Under the pieces are notes generated by a model. That model made no database searches and was not told the origin of the DNA. It worked only from the letters and a program-made list of their open reading frames with translations. From positions 186,001 to 250,000 of the forward strand of contig NZ_CP026101.1 in assembly GCF_002902945.1 (NCBI RefSeq): a stretch of 64,000 bases of DNA, written 5' to 3'. This document shows positions 1 through 8,657 of the stretch, one piece after another (position 1 is the stretch's first letter; each line of letters opens with the position of its first letter). Made by a program: the position numbers and the translations under genes. The DNA comes from Paraburkholderia caribensis. Its GTDB lineage: Bacteria > Pseudomonadota > Gammaproteobacteria > Burkholderiales > Burkholderiaceae.

Positions 1-399
1 ATGAACTACGAACTCAGCCAGAAGTTCTATTTCGAGGCGGCGCACACGCTGCACCGGGAGATCGACGCCGAAGGCAGTCGTCGCGTTCACGGGCACACGT
101 ATCACGCACAGATTTTCGTGCGCGGCCGGCCGGACCCTACCACACGCATGGTGGTCGACCTCGGTCTGCTACGCAGAGAGATCGAACGTGTTCGCGACCA
201 ACTCGACCATCGTTTTCTCGATGAAGTACCCGGCCTCGGCGCGGCAACCTTAGAAGGCTTATGCGCTTACATCTACCGCAACCTTTCGTGCGCGCTGCCG
301 AACATCTCTAGGGTTCGGGTGGAGCGACCTGCAAGCGGAGACTGCTGCGATCTTGACCTGGCGATGGCGATGCACGCTCGGGAAGAAGCGCGCATCTGA
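1..399 (+). CDS. queD: 6-carboxytetrahydropterin synthase (QueD) family protein, catalytic Cys replaced
   Basis: A 132-residue protein of the QueD/PTPS T-fold family. QueD makes 6-carboxy-5,6,7,8-tetrahydropterin from 7,8-dihydroneopterin triphosphate on the route to preQ0. The zinc ligands are visible as H15 (FEAAH) and the HGH pair H30/H32. LDH at about 68-70 and the Glu of VERP near 109 match the catalytic Asp-His and substrate-binding Glu of the family. Canonical QueD has CxxxHGH; here the Cys position is Ser26 (SRRVHGH), so classical chemistry is uncertain. The gene converges on dpdD with only 12 bases between the stops. It is probably the last gene of a plus-strand preQ0/dpdABC operon left of the window. 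The ATG sits at base 1, so its ribosome binding site cannot be seen. Confidence 0.8.
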   Translation: MNYELSQKFYFEAAHTLHREIDAEGSRRVHGHTYHAQIFVRGRPDPTTRMVVDLGLLRREIERVRDQLDHRFLDEVPGLGAATLEGLCAYIYRNLSCALPNISRVRVERPASGDCCDLDLAMAMHAREEARI

Positions 400-411
400 C
401 ACGGGCGACGC

Positions 412-2646
412 TTACCCCGCCGCCTGAATCTGCTTCATCACCGTCTCGACGATACGCGTCGTTCCTGTGCCCTGAACATGGCACAGGGCGTCCGGTGTAC
501 GCAGCGCGTCCTTGATACAGAAAAATGCCTGATGCGTGGCCACGCTCGACACGAAAAACACGAAGTCGGCGTGGCGAGTACTTTGACGCAGGCGCGGCGT
601 GCACTCCGTGTCGCAATTCGTCGTGACCTTGAGTTTGGGACTCAAGGTCTTGAGCATATCCATTGCGCGTTGGGTTGCCTGGCTATCCAAACTATAGATC
701 ATCACGCGCGCTTCGGAATCAGTCGTTTCCGGCTCAACAGACCTCACGACCTCTTGCGACGGCAGCGTGAAGGGAATCGAGTTCTCACTAGCCAGCAGGC
801 GCAAGAGGGCCTTTTGCGCATCGGCGAGGCGGGCCGAGAATTCGCTGCCCGCACTCAAAATGGCGACTAGCAAGTGGTTCCGCGCCTGATCGTCGCGCGA
901 GGGCGACATTGCCAGTGAATCGGCGAGATCGAGCGCCCAAGGCATCGAGTGAGGAGAGCGCACGACGTCGAACATTTTCTTCAGACGTTCCATCAGATGC
1001 CTGTACTGCTCGGGCGTCGGGCCGGCCCGCACGACGTGCAGCGCCGCCTGCTTGATTAGCTCCAGTTCGCTTTCGCCATAGCGGTCGCGCACCCATATGG
1101 TGTCGAGCAGTTGGTCATACAGAGGAATGAACGGCACATGCGGCCGGGTCCGCTCGACGATCCAGTCGAACCAGACTGGCAGAAGCGCGTCGAACGTGCC
1201 GGAGTTGCTAAGCACTTCGTCTTCCATACTTTGCAATAGACGCTGTTGCATGGCGTCGTCGATCTTGATGAGCGCGTCGGCGTTGGCAAGTTCGCGCCAG
1301 AACTCCACCACGTTGTCCGCCGCGGCCGGCTCCCTCTCGGCCTCGTCCAGCAACTGCGCCTTAAGGTCTTGCGGGGGGAAAGTCTCGGCTAGTCGAGTGA
1401 CATCGCCGAGCAAGCGCGTGCGGGTTTTCCGAACCTCGGCTGCTACCGCCGGGTCGCTTGCCCCCAAGCGTGCGATGGTCTGCACGGCGCGTTCGGGATC
1501 GTCGATTTCCTTAGAGCAACGCAGCAGCGCAATCAGCACATCTACGCTATCTTCGAGCGACGACAGCAGATCGTAGGCCTGTTCGTAGCGTTCAAGGTTC
1601 ATGTCCTCGCACGCTACGTCAAAGCCGTTCCGGGGCGTAAGCGCTTCGATCAGCCTGACAATACCCGCCGTTGCTGGGCCGAAGGCGTGGTCACCGAGTT
1701 CGGCCAACCATTGAGCGCAGAGATCGACGGCGGGCCGGGTCTGCGACAACTCGTGCAGCACGAACGACTTCAGCGCGGCGGGGCGACGCGAGCGTCCCAG
1801 CGAACGCAGCAGATGGCCGGCGGCCGGGCGAACCTGCGTTTCGAAGGCCTTCTTCAGTCGCTCAGGATCACCGGACGCCTCGTGCGGACGGATGCAGGTT
1901 TCGTACAGCGCTTCCCAAATGTCACCAAAGGTTTCCGGCGGCAGTCGCAACTTGAGCAGGTGCGAAAAGTTTTCGTGGTCGAGGATCTCGTCCCATCGGC
2001 CGAACGACGCCGCGATGCGAATGTCCAGGAATGCGCGGTTCTCGGCGCTCAGACCGTGCTGTTCGCGCAAAGCCGCGACGGCGGCGCTGGCTTCGGCCTC
2101 GTTCTTCGCGAGCAAGGCCCAGTCGAGCGCCGCGCGCAGCTGCGCGAACGTCCGGTGCTCCAGCTTCCGGCGCTTCGGTTTGCGCTGCAACAGCTCCCAA
2201 TACACGCACCACTGCTCGACGATCTGCATGTCAAACTTCGGTCGGTTCGCGGTGAATCGCACCGCATGAAAACCGTGCTTTGTGAACAGATCGTCGGCAT
2301 CCTTAGGGGGGACCGTCGAAATGTCGAAATCCGCGAAGCCTGGGCCAACGAACGCATCGAGATCGGCGCGGACTGCGCGCTCGCCCTGCTTGTCGCGCGC
2401 GCATGCGTACCAGGTAACGCGTTCGTCCGCCGCGCTGCGGAATGGCAGCAGCATGGGCAGATCGGCTTCGCCCTTGCGTGTACGCTGGATCGCACTGACC
2501 AGCGCTTCGGGGACTCCATTGGTGTTGGGTTCGCCAGTATCATCGTGTCGCGCGGCCGGAAGCACGAACAGATTAGGCGCGGCGAAGAACGCATCGAGAC
2601 ATGCGGCCGCACTTTGCGCCAGCTGTAACTGATGCTCAGATGCCAT
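412..2646 (-). CDS. dpdD: DpdD-like protein of the Dpd restriction module
   Basis: A 744-residue protein and the last gene of the eight-gene minus-strand operon. Its start overlaps the dpdK stop by 11 bases. I see no nuclease or helicase motif. The first ~400 residues are alpha-helical looking, with many Leu/Ala/Arg repeats. The last ~90 residues alternate hydrophobic strands and helices, with HADFVFFVSSVATHQ followed by a GTGTTR motif, reminiscent of small Rossmann-like DUF2325 domains (a guess from pattern). The assignment to DpdD rests on length and on its being the one large unassigned gene beside DpdE-DpdK homologues. In Salmonella-type Dpd clusters DpdD belongs to the genes outside the dpdABC modification core; its biochemical role is not known to me. 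Confidence 0.7.
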   Translation of the reverse strand: MASEHQLQLAQSAAACLDAFFAAPNLFVLPAARHDDTGEPNTNGVPEALVSAIQRTRKGEADLPMLLPFRSAADERVTWYACARDKQGERAVRADLDAFVGPGFADFDISTVPPKDADDLFTKHGFHAVRFTANRPKFDMQIVEQWCVYWELLQRKPKRRKLEHRTFAQLRAALDWALLAKNEAEASAAVAALREQHGLSAENRAFLDIRIAASFGRWDEILDHENFSHLLKLRLPPETFGDIWEALYETCIRPHEASGDPERLKKAFETQVRPAAGHLLRSLGRSRRPAALKSFVLHELSQTRPAVDLCAQWLAELGDHAFGPATAGIVRLIEALTPRNGFDVACEDMNLERYEQAYDLLSSLEDSVDVLIALLRCSKEIDDPERAVQTIARLGASDPAVAAEVRKTRTRLLGDVTRLAETFPPQDLKAQLLDEAEREPAAADNVVEFWRELANADALIKIDDAMQQRLLQSMEDEVLSNSGTFDALLPVWFDWIVERTRPHVPFIPLYDQLLDTIWVRDRYGESELELIKQAALHVVRAGPTPEQYRHLMERLKKMFDVVRSPHSMPWALDLADSLAMSPSRDDQARNHLLVAILSAGSEFSARLADAQKALLRLLASENSIPFTLPSQEVVRSVEPETTDSEARVMIYSLDSQATQRAMDMLKTLSPKLKVTTNCDTECTPRLRQSTRHADFVFFVSSVATHQAFFCIKDALRTPDALCHVQGTGTTRIVETVMKQIQAAG

Positions 2647-3160
2647 GGTCTTGGAACTCCATCTTGGCCTGCGCTATACGCTCTCCATCGAATTCCAACG
2701 TCACGTGTTCCTCGTTGAGCGCGATTCCGCGCTCCGTGAAGTTCATCGACCCAGCGATCAACACGTGGTCGGTAAGCAGGCTCTTGGTATGCAAGGTATT
2801 GCTTTCCTTCCAGTCGCACTTGTCCTGCAGTCCGGAATCCGCCAGCGCGCCAAAGAGGCGTTTTTCGAACGGCTTGTTGTGATTTTCTGCGCGGACCCGA
2901 ATCACGAGCCGCGTGTCATTGGAAGCAATTGCCACCAGAACGTCGACCAAGCGAATCTCGCGCCTGCTCCATTCGGGATTGAGCCCGCTGAAACTGCCTA
3001 TGCTGTTATCGAAGATGACAATATTGCTGATCCACGGCGCAAGCAGATGAACCGTTTTGCTCGGCGCCAGCAACTCCTTGGCGAAGACAGCCGCCAAGGC
3101 GTTGCGCGCGGCTTCCGGTGCAGACGTGGCCGACTTGAAAATGCTTCGGGAGGTACTCAT
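2636..3160 (-). CDS. dpdK: DpdK, phospholipase D-like nuclease
   Basis: A 174-residue protein with one PLD-type HKD motif: H124-x-K126-x4-D131, then GSMN at 137-140 and an acidic residue after it (E143). Single-motif PLD proteins of this size usually dimerise to form one active site, as in the nuclease Nuc or type IIS enzyme BfiI. This is the only recognisable nuclease in the operon, so it is the best candidate for the DNA-cutting subunit (inference). The start overlaps the dpdJ stop by four bases (ATGA) and the end overlaps dpdD by 11 bases, so translational coupling is likely. DISARM DrmC is also a PLD protein, but the surrounding set fits Dpd better. Confidence 0.85.
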   Translation of the reverse strand: MSTSRSIFKSATSAPEAARNALAAVFAKELLAPSKTVHLLAPWISNIVIFDNSIGSFSGLNPEWSRREIRLVDVLVAIASNDTRLVIRVRAENHNKPFEKRLFGALADSGLQDKCDWKESNTLHTKSLLTDHVLIAGSMNFTERGIALNEEHVTLEFDGERIAQAKMEFQDHGI

Positions 3161-6100
3161 GCGGATTCCGGAATCGAGAATTGGAGCTCGATCGTGTCGT
3201 CGCGCCGCCTGACCGAAGACAGCGTCGCGAAAACGTTCAGATAATCGAAGTGGATTGGCTCGACAGTCAGCGTGCGAATGATCGTCGGGACGAGTTCATG
3301 CGCCTGGTCAGCCGCCACCGCAAATACTGCTTCAGAGCGAGCGATCAGTTGCTCGCGCGCGTTCTGCAGCCAACCCGGCTGGCTCGGATCGATCGGCGCT
3401 TGGCGTTGCGTAAGCCATTGTCCGAGCAGCAGACGCTCAGTCGCGATATTCGGCACGAATCGATTCGAGAGCGGCAAATTTACCGCGCGCAGTGCGTGGC
3501 CTTGCGGCCACAACAGACCCATCAACACACCGAAGCGCCAGCTTTCGCGGTCGCTCATGGGCAAGACAAGGCCAGAGGACACAAAGGCGGCGTCCAAGCG
3601 CGTGTCGCTGCTGTAGACCGCGCACATCACCCGAACATCGATCTCGATGCCGTGCAGGTGTTCGAGTCGCGTCCAGTGACCATGAATCTCGGCAATCAGC
3701 CGGTCGATTTCCTCAGGGGTTCCGGGCCTCAGCATGCGCAGACTCAGGGCCACCGCGTAGCCGTGGAATACGGCTTGTCCGCGTCGCACCAGGTCCGCGC
3801 GCAGACGGGCGAACTCTGCCTGCGCCGTGGTCGGACTGGCGGCATTACGCACGCGCATGACCGCATCGACGATTTCGGTTTTGCGATCGTTGCCGCCGAG
3901 CCACTCCACCAGCTGCTTTAACTGCGTGTTAGTCGACTCGAGATCACTGGCCTCTAGCGCGGCTTCGACGTGCCGGTAAAAGCTGTCGGGACGCGAAGCG
4001 AGCAGTTCGACCACCTGTTCGATCATGCCATTTCCGCCGGGGCTGGTCTCCGAGATCCAGATTTCCGCTCGTTGTGGCGCAGTGCCGTCGAGGCGTATGC
4101 CGGGATCGATATCCACGATCAGTCCTTCCGGGTCGACCTGGGGGCAGGCCTGCTGAATGGCCTCCAGGCAGGCGGCTCCGAGAGTGGCGCGCATGGTCCG
4201 GGCCAGCCACGTTTCCCATTCTGCGTCGATCGGCATGACGAGTACGCGTGCCGCGTCCCGCACGGCGAGCCGCACGCTTTCGAGACCGAGCGCTTCAGTG
4301 AGCGCTTGCCTGAGGCGATCGGGACTTTCATCGCCAGGCTCTGTCTCGGGCATCTGGAACACCGTGGAGAGCACGCCCTGCAGCATCTGCATGCGCGCGC
4401 CGTTGGCGAGCTCGTTCAACGCGACCGTCAGTGACAGTTTCTCCGTGGTGGCCACCAGAATGGCCGCAATCTGGAAAATCTGTGCAATCCAGCCGCGCAG
4501 AAACGGATTCGCTACGGTCTCGACGAAGCTCGGACAATGCTGCGCTTCCCAGTTGTAGCGTGCGGCACGGGCGGCGCGCACGCGTGCCTCATCCGACCAG
4601 TCGATGCTTTTGTGCAATTCGGCTGGTAGATTCAGCACGATCAGAAGCGCGTCCGCGTCGATCTCGAAGCCGACGCCGGAGGGCTTGCCCTCTTGCGTGA
4701 AGCGCCAGTCGACTGTCAGGCGGTGCGATGTGTTGCCGATCCGCATGCGCATATCCGCTCGCGATGCGATTGCGTATCGCCGCATCAGTGCGGCAGACTG
4801 CCCCGCGTGCGTGTGCGCGACGATTGAACTGACAAGGCGACTCACGCCGATATGCTCGGGCGGTCGGAATTCCGTGCCGTCGCGCGGCCCTTCGAGATGC
4901 GAGCTCCATTTGAGCTGCGCATTGGTTGTGTCGTTTATCTCGGGCAAGCCGGCGCTGCGTGCGGGCGCTGCCTGCAGGCGCGCGGTGCGGGGACGAAAGG
5001 CTTGATACTCGACCACCTTGCCGCCTTCCATGCGATGGAACGGCCGCTCGCCCTGCATTTGATACCAGTCTCCGATATCCGCATCTTGCTCGACGATCTC
5101 CTGATTCATGTCGAGGTAGCTTTTGAGCGTTTGCGCTGAAACACCCAGCCAAAGCGCGTGGTCGTAACGACGCGAGACCTTGCCTGGCGCGAACTCGCCC
5201 AGCGCCTGCTGAACCGGCAGATAGTGGTCGTCCGCTGCCTCGCCGGGCAGTGCGAGGCGCATTTCGGGTAGGCTCAGATCATCGAACAGATTGGCTGGAA
5301 TGTAGTCGGGCAGGGGATGGCCCGCGCTATAGTCGGGATGCGCCGAGTCCTTGCCCAGCCAGTTCATCTGCAGACGACGCATGGCGGTGGGCACCGCGCC
5401 GAGTAGTAGCGGGCGCGGATGGTTCCACAGCAGCACATCCAGGTCTTCGCGCGGGATCGCAAGGCGTTTCTGCAACGAAGCAGCAAGGCGCTCGCCCGCA
5501 TCCTGGCGGATTAGGACGTGTTTGAGTAGGTCGTGGAGACGTTTGTGAGCGAGACGCGTCTTCAACCAGTACCAGCCCGATGTTTCCAGGTTCTCGCCCC
5601 GATGCCAGCCTTTCGGCGCGAGTCGCTTCGCCTTGGTCCGCAATGCGTTGTGCTGCGCGGAAATTTTCTCGGGCTGAGTGCTTTTGAGGACTTCCCTGAG
5701 CTCGCGAAGGTTATGCGGCTCCCAGTGTTTCAGCAGGGCTTCATCGGGCGGCCCTTTCATATCACGCCAGACGTAGATTCCGAGCGGGTCTGCGTGCGTC
5801 ATATCGCCGAGCTCATCGAGCAGCGCATAGACCGACTGCATGCGTTGCACGTAGCGATTTGAAAGCGGTAACTGACGCGCCGGCAGCTCGGGATCGAAAA
5901 GCGTATCGTAGGCCTGATAGGCGAGACGGTCCCGGCCGTAGTCGGTCAGGACGATCATCGTCCACGGGCGCATGTGACGCGTGCGGCCAGCCCGTCCCTT
6001 GCGCTGCAGGAACGAGGCAATGTCGCGCGGCGCTTTATGTTGCACGACCACGCCGACGGCCGGATCGTCGAAGCCGACCTCAAGTGCAGCGGTGGCCACC

Positions 6101-7932
6101 ACGACTTCGCTGGCAGAGCTGACGCCGGAGTCGAGTGCCGTGGTGCGCGCGATTTCGAGCCGCGTTTCTAGCTTGTGACCGATATTCTCTGGCACACGCC
6201 AATCCTGGCCGCCATCGTAGCGGCGGTTCTGCTCGAGGCTTGAACGCAGCCGGGCAAGACCGCCCTCGGGATAACGCGATGTATTCGGGTGGCCAGAGAA
6301 ATGGCGGCCTTCCGCATCCAGAAGGTTGCGGAACAGGCGGTTGGCTGCATCCAGTTGATCTGTGAAGGCGAACGCGCGCCATCCGAAGAACGGGTTGCTG
6401 GTCTTGTCGAATCGATTGCGCGGGTCGAGCAGACGCGCTGAGAGCATCAGCGTCTGGATGGTTGTTGACAGAAGCGCGGCCTGAGACACCGGATCGCCGC
6501 GAAGAGCGAGCAGATACTCCGCGCCTTCATCGATGATGTCATTCTCCAGCGGCTTGATCTCCTGGACCACGGAATCATCCAGCCCCGTGAGACTGGCGAA
6601 AAAGCGCCGGCCTTCAGAGATGGTCGCGGAGAGGCCGACGAAACTCGAGCGTCTGCCGCTCGCGCTCCACCATCGGCGCATCAGATACGCGACCTGTGCG
6701 CCGTAGGTGCCGGAGTACAGATGTACCTCGTCCATGAGCACGAGGCTAGGCGCTTCGAGCGCCTTCGGACCGATGCCGAAGAGATGACGCAACTGCGGGT
6801 TGGATAAGTGGCGGTTGAGCATCTCCACCGACGTGAACAGCACATCGGGCGGCTCTTTTGCCATGGCTTCACGCGTGAATGCAAGCCGGTCCGATTCGAC
6901 ACAATGTCCGCACGACTTGCAGACCAGCCGGTCACGTGCCAGTTCCTTGTCTTCGGCGCGGACGACCATCTCTCCGCCGCAACCAGGCTTGGGGCAGGTG
7001 AAGAACGGGCAGATGGATTCGCGTCCATTGGATCGCCAGCCGCTCTGCTTGAGCGCGCTATGACGGGTTCCGGGTGTTTCGCCGTACAGTACGCCGACTC
7101 GCAGTGGTGCGCCGCCGCGACTCGAGATCCAGTCATCGAACTTGCCGCACTGTTCGTAGACCTCGGCTAGTTGATCCTTGAGCAACTCGTTACGTGGATA
7201 CAGCGCGAGGACCCGAACCGACGACCTTGGCGACTCCACCCGCTGCCGGGCGATCCACGCGAGCGCCGGCAGATAGAAGGCGAGCGTCTTGCCGCTGCCG
7301 GTGCCCGCCGAGACTAGAGTGCCCGCTCGCACGCGATGGTGCAGGCCATCCAGAATGCGCGCGGCGGCATCGACTTGAAAGCGCGACATGCCTGCATTTG
7401 GCGGCATCTGTTCGAGCCAGTGCGCGACGGCCGAACGCAACAGGGGATCGGTCACGGCCGTGTCGATGACGCTCATCACCGCATCGCGCCGCTGATCGCG
7501 CTTTGGGTAACGGCGGGCGCGGCGCAGGAAGCGGTAGTCCGCGACCAGCGTCGGTGCTGAGGTCCATTGAGTCGGCCCCGCGTGTTGCGGAAACATCTGG
7601 CGCAGCCGCGCGATAAGGCGTACGCCTTCGGCCATACGCGTGCGCCAGCGCGGGCTATGGTCACCCGAGCCGGTGTGCGAATGCGGTACTTCGAATATCA
7701 TGCGGAGCGCGACGAGCTGGTCCCGCAAGTCACGCGCGGTGGCGATATTGCAAGCCACGTCGTAACGCAGTTCGGAGTTCCGTTTATCGTTGAGGACACG
7801 GTTCAGTGCCTCGTACACTTCATCATCCCCGAGCGCATTGTCGACCAGCCCCCACACGAGCGCGCGCGCCTCGATCTGCTCCAGTTCGTCGAGTGCGCGT
7901 TCTGCCAACGTGAGATCGGGAGTCAGCGCCAT
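3157..7932 (-). CDS. dpdJ: DpdJ, DEAD/DEAH-box helicase with zinc-binding insert and DUF1998-like C-terminus
   Basis: A 1591-residue superfamily 2 helicase. Motif I is AGTGSGKT at about 209-216 and motif II is DEVH at 401-404, with a motif VI of the form QRKGRAGRTR near residue 625. Between motifs I and II a Cys cluster (C308, C313, C318, C338, C341, C344) looks like a zinc ribbon. Near the C-terminus SETSPGGNGM resembles the PGG motif of DUF1998 regions found in MrfA/DrmB-like helicases. Probable role: ATP-driven DNA translocation in the Dpd effector complex (inference). The start lies 10 bases inside the end of dpdI, and the stop overlaps dpdK by four bases. Confidence 0.88.
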   Translation of the reverse strand: MALTPDLTLAERALDELEQIEARALVWGLVDNALGDDEVYEALNRVLNDKRNSELRYDVACNIATARDLRDQLVALRMIFEVPHSHTGSGDHSPRWRTRMAEGVRLIARLRQMFPQHAGPTQWTSAPTLVADYRFLRRARRYPKRDQRRDAVMSVIDTAVTDPLLRSAVAHWLEQMPPNAGMSRFQVDAAARILDGLHHRVRAGTLVSAGTGSGKTLAFYLPALAWIARQRVESPRSSVRVLALYPRNELLKDQLAEVYEQCGKFDDWISSRGGAPLRVGVLYGETPGTRHSALKQSGWRSNGRESICPFFTCPKPGCGGEMVVRAEDKELARDRLVCKSCGHCVESDRLAFTREAMAKEPPDVLFTSVEMLNRHLSNPQLRHLFGIGPKALEAPSLVLMDEVHLYSGTYGAQVAYLMRRWWSASGRRSSFVGLSATISEGRRFFASLTGLDDSVVQEIKPLENDIIDEGAEYLLALRGDPVSQAALLSTTIQTLMLSARLLDPRNRFDKTSNPFFGWRAFAFTDQLDAANRLFRNLLDAEGRHFSGHPNTSRYPEGGLARLRSSLEQNRRYDGGQDWRVPENIGHKLETRLEIARTTALDSGVSSASEVVVATAALEVGFDDPAVGVVVQHKAPRDIASFLQRKGRAGRTRHMRPWTMIVLTDYGRDRLAYQAYDTLFDPELPARQLPLSNRYVQRMQSVYALLDELGDMTHADPLGIYVWRDMKGPPDEALLKHWEPHNLRELREVLKSTQPEKISAQHNALRTKAKRLAPKGWHRGENLETSGWYWLKTRLAHKRLHDLLKHVLIRQDAGERLAASLQKRLAIPREDLDVLLWNHPRPLLLGAVPTAMRRLQMNWLGKDSAHPDYSAGHPLPDYIPANLFDDLSLPEMRLALPGEAADDHYLPVQQALGEFAPGKVSRRYDHALWLGVSAQTLKSYLDMNQEIVEQDADIGDWYQMQGERPFHRMEGGKVVEYQAFRPRTARLQAAPARSAGLPEINDTTNAQLKWSSHLEGPRDGTEFRPPEHIGVSRLVSSIVAHTHAGQSAALMRRYAIASRADMRMRIGNTSHRLTVDWRFTQEGKPSGVGFEIDADALLIVLNLPAELHKSIDWSDEARVRAARAARYNWEAQHCPSFVETVANPFLRGWIAQIFQIAAILVATTEKLSLTVALNELANGARMQMLQGVLSTVFQMPETEPGDESPDRLRQALTEALGLESVRLAVRDAARVLVMPIDAEWETWLARTMRATLGAACLEAIQQACPQVDPEGLIVDIDPGIRLDGTAPQRAEIWISETSPGGNGMIEQVVELLASRPDSFYRHVEAALEASDLESTNTQLKQLVEWLGGNDRKTEIVDAVMRVRNAASPTTAQAEFARLRADLVRRGQAVFHGYAVALSLRMLRPGTPEEIDRLIAEIHGHWTRLEHLHGIEIDVRVMCAVYSSDTRLDAAFVSSGLVLPMSDRESWRFGVLMGLLWPQGHALRAVNLPLSNRFVPNIATERLLLGQWLTQRQAPIDPSQPGWLQNAREQLIARSEAVFAVAADQAHELVPTIIRTLTVEPIHFDYLNVFATLSSVRRRDDTIELQFSIPESA

Positions 7933-8657
7933 GTGCCCACCGTGCGGGTACGGATGACGAAGCGAGAGGTGTCGTCGTATTGTCGGAGCCAGATGAGAAC
8001 TTCCTCGGTGAGGAGATCGAGCGCGGCGCCGTCTGCCTCCATTGCTTTGAAGAACAATTTGACGGACTGAGGCGTAGGCGTCAGCGTCGAGACAATCTTG
8101 CGTAATTCCTCGACGTGTTGGCGCAGCGCGTCCGCCGATCGGGTATCGGGAGGCATGGCAGCGCTCTTGAGCGAAGCGTACAGCGTGTATACCTCGCGAT
8201 ATCGGGCGAGCGCCTGCTTGTTGCCGGGAGTTTCCGGTTCGCGTGCAAGCAGCGCCGAGGAGGCTTCCGGTTCACCAAGATCACGGATCAACGCGCGCCA
8301 GCTTGCGCGGATAGCATCGCTGCTCAGGCTGTTGGCTTTGTCGGCCTGGGCCAGTAGTCGTATCCAGAACTCATCGCGTGACAATGCATCGACGCCGTCG
8401 CTTTTGCTGAGCCGTTCGCGCGCTTCCGCGCATAGAGCTCGCGTTGCCTCGTCGGCGCTTGCAAGCTCGGCCAGTTTGGATGCGGGCGGCGCAAGGTAGC
8501 CGGACTTCACGTGCAGTTCAGCGCGCTTTTCCTTGCGGCGGGACCATTCGGCCGAACGGTTCTGAATGGCCGACAAGTGAGAACGTAGCCGATTGGTACG
8601 GATGACTTGATCGAGTCCGGTTCGTGTCAGTTGAGCCTGTTCGAGCAGTGTTGGCAT
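7923..8657 (-). CDS. dpdI: DpdI-like protein of unknown function
   Basis: About 244 residues, rich in Ala, Leu, Arg and Ser, and predicted largely helical by eye. No catalytic motif is recognised. Two adjacent ATG codons (8660 and 8657) follow GGGAGGA on the minus strand; the second has the better spacing (four bases) and overlaps the dpdH stop. A TTG at 8669 would add four residues but contains the Shine-Dalgarno sequence itself, so it is less likely. The name rests on position and size between the dpdH and dpdJ homologues. It may be a structural or adaptor subunit; nothing in the sequence settles this. Confidence 0.7.
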   Translation of the reverse strand: MPTLLEQAQLTRTGLDQVIRTNRLRSHLSAIQNRSAEWSRRKEKRAELHVKSGYLAPPASKLAELASADEATRALCAEARERLSKSDGVDALSRDEFWIRLLAQADKANSLSSDAIRASWRALIRDLGEPEASSALLAREPETPGNKQALARYREVYTLYASLKSAAMPPDTRSADALRQHVEELRKIVSTLTPTPQSVKLFFKAMEADGAALDLLTEEVLIWLRQYDDTSRFVIRTRTVGTWR

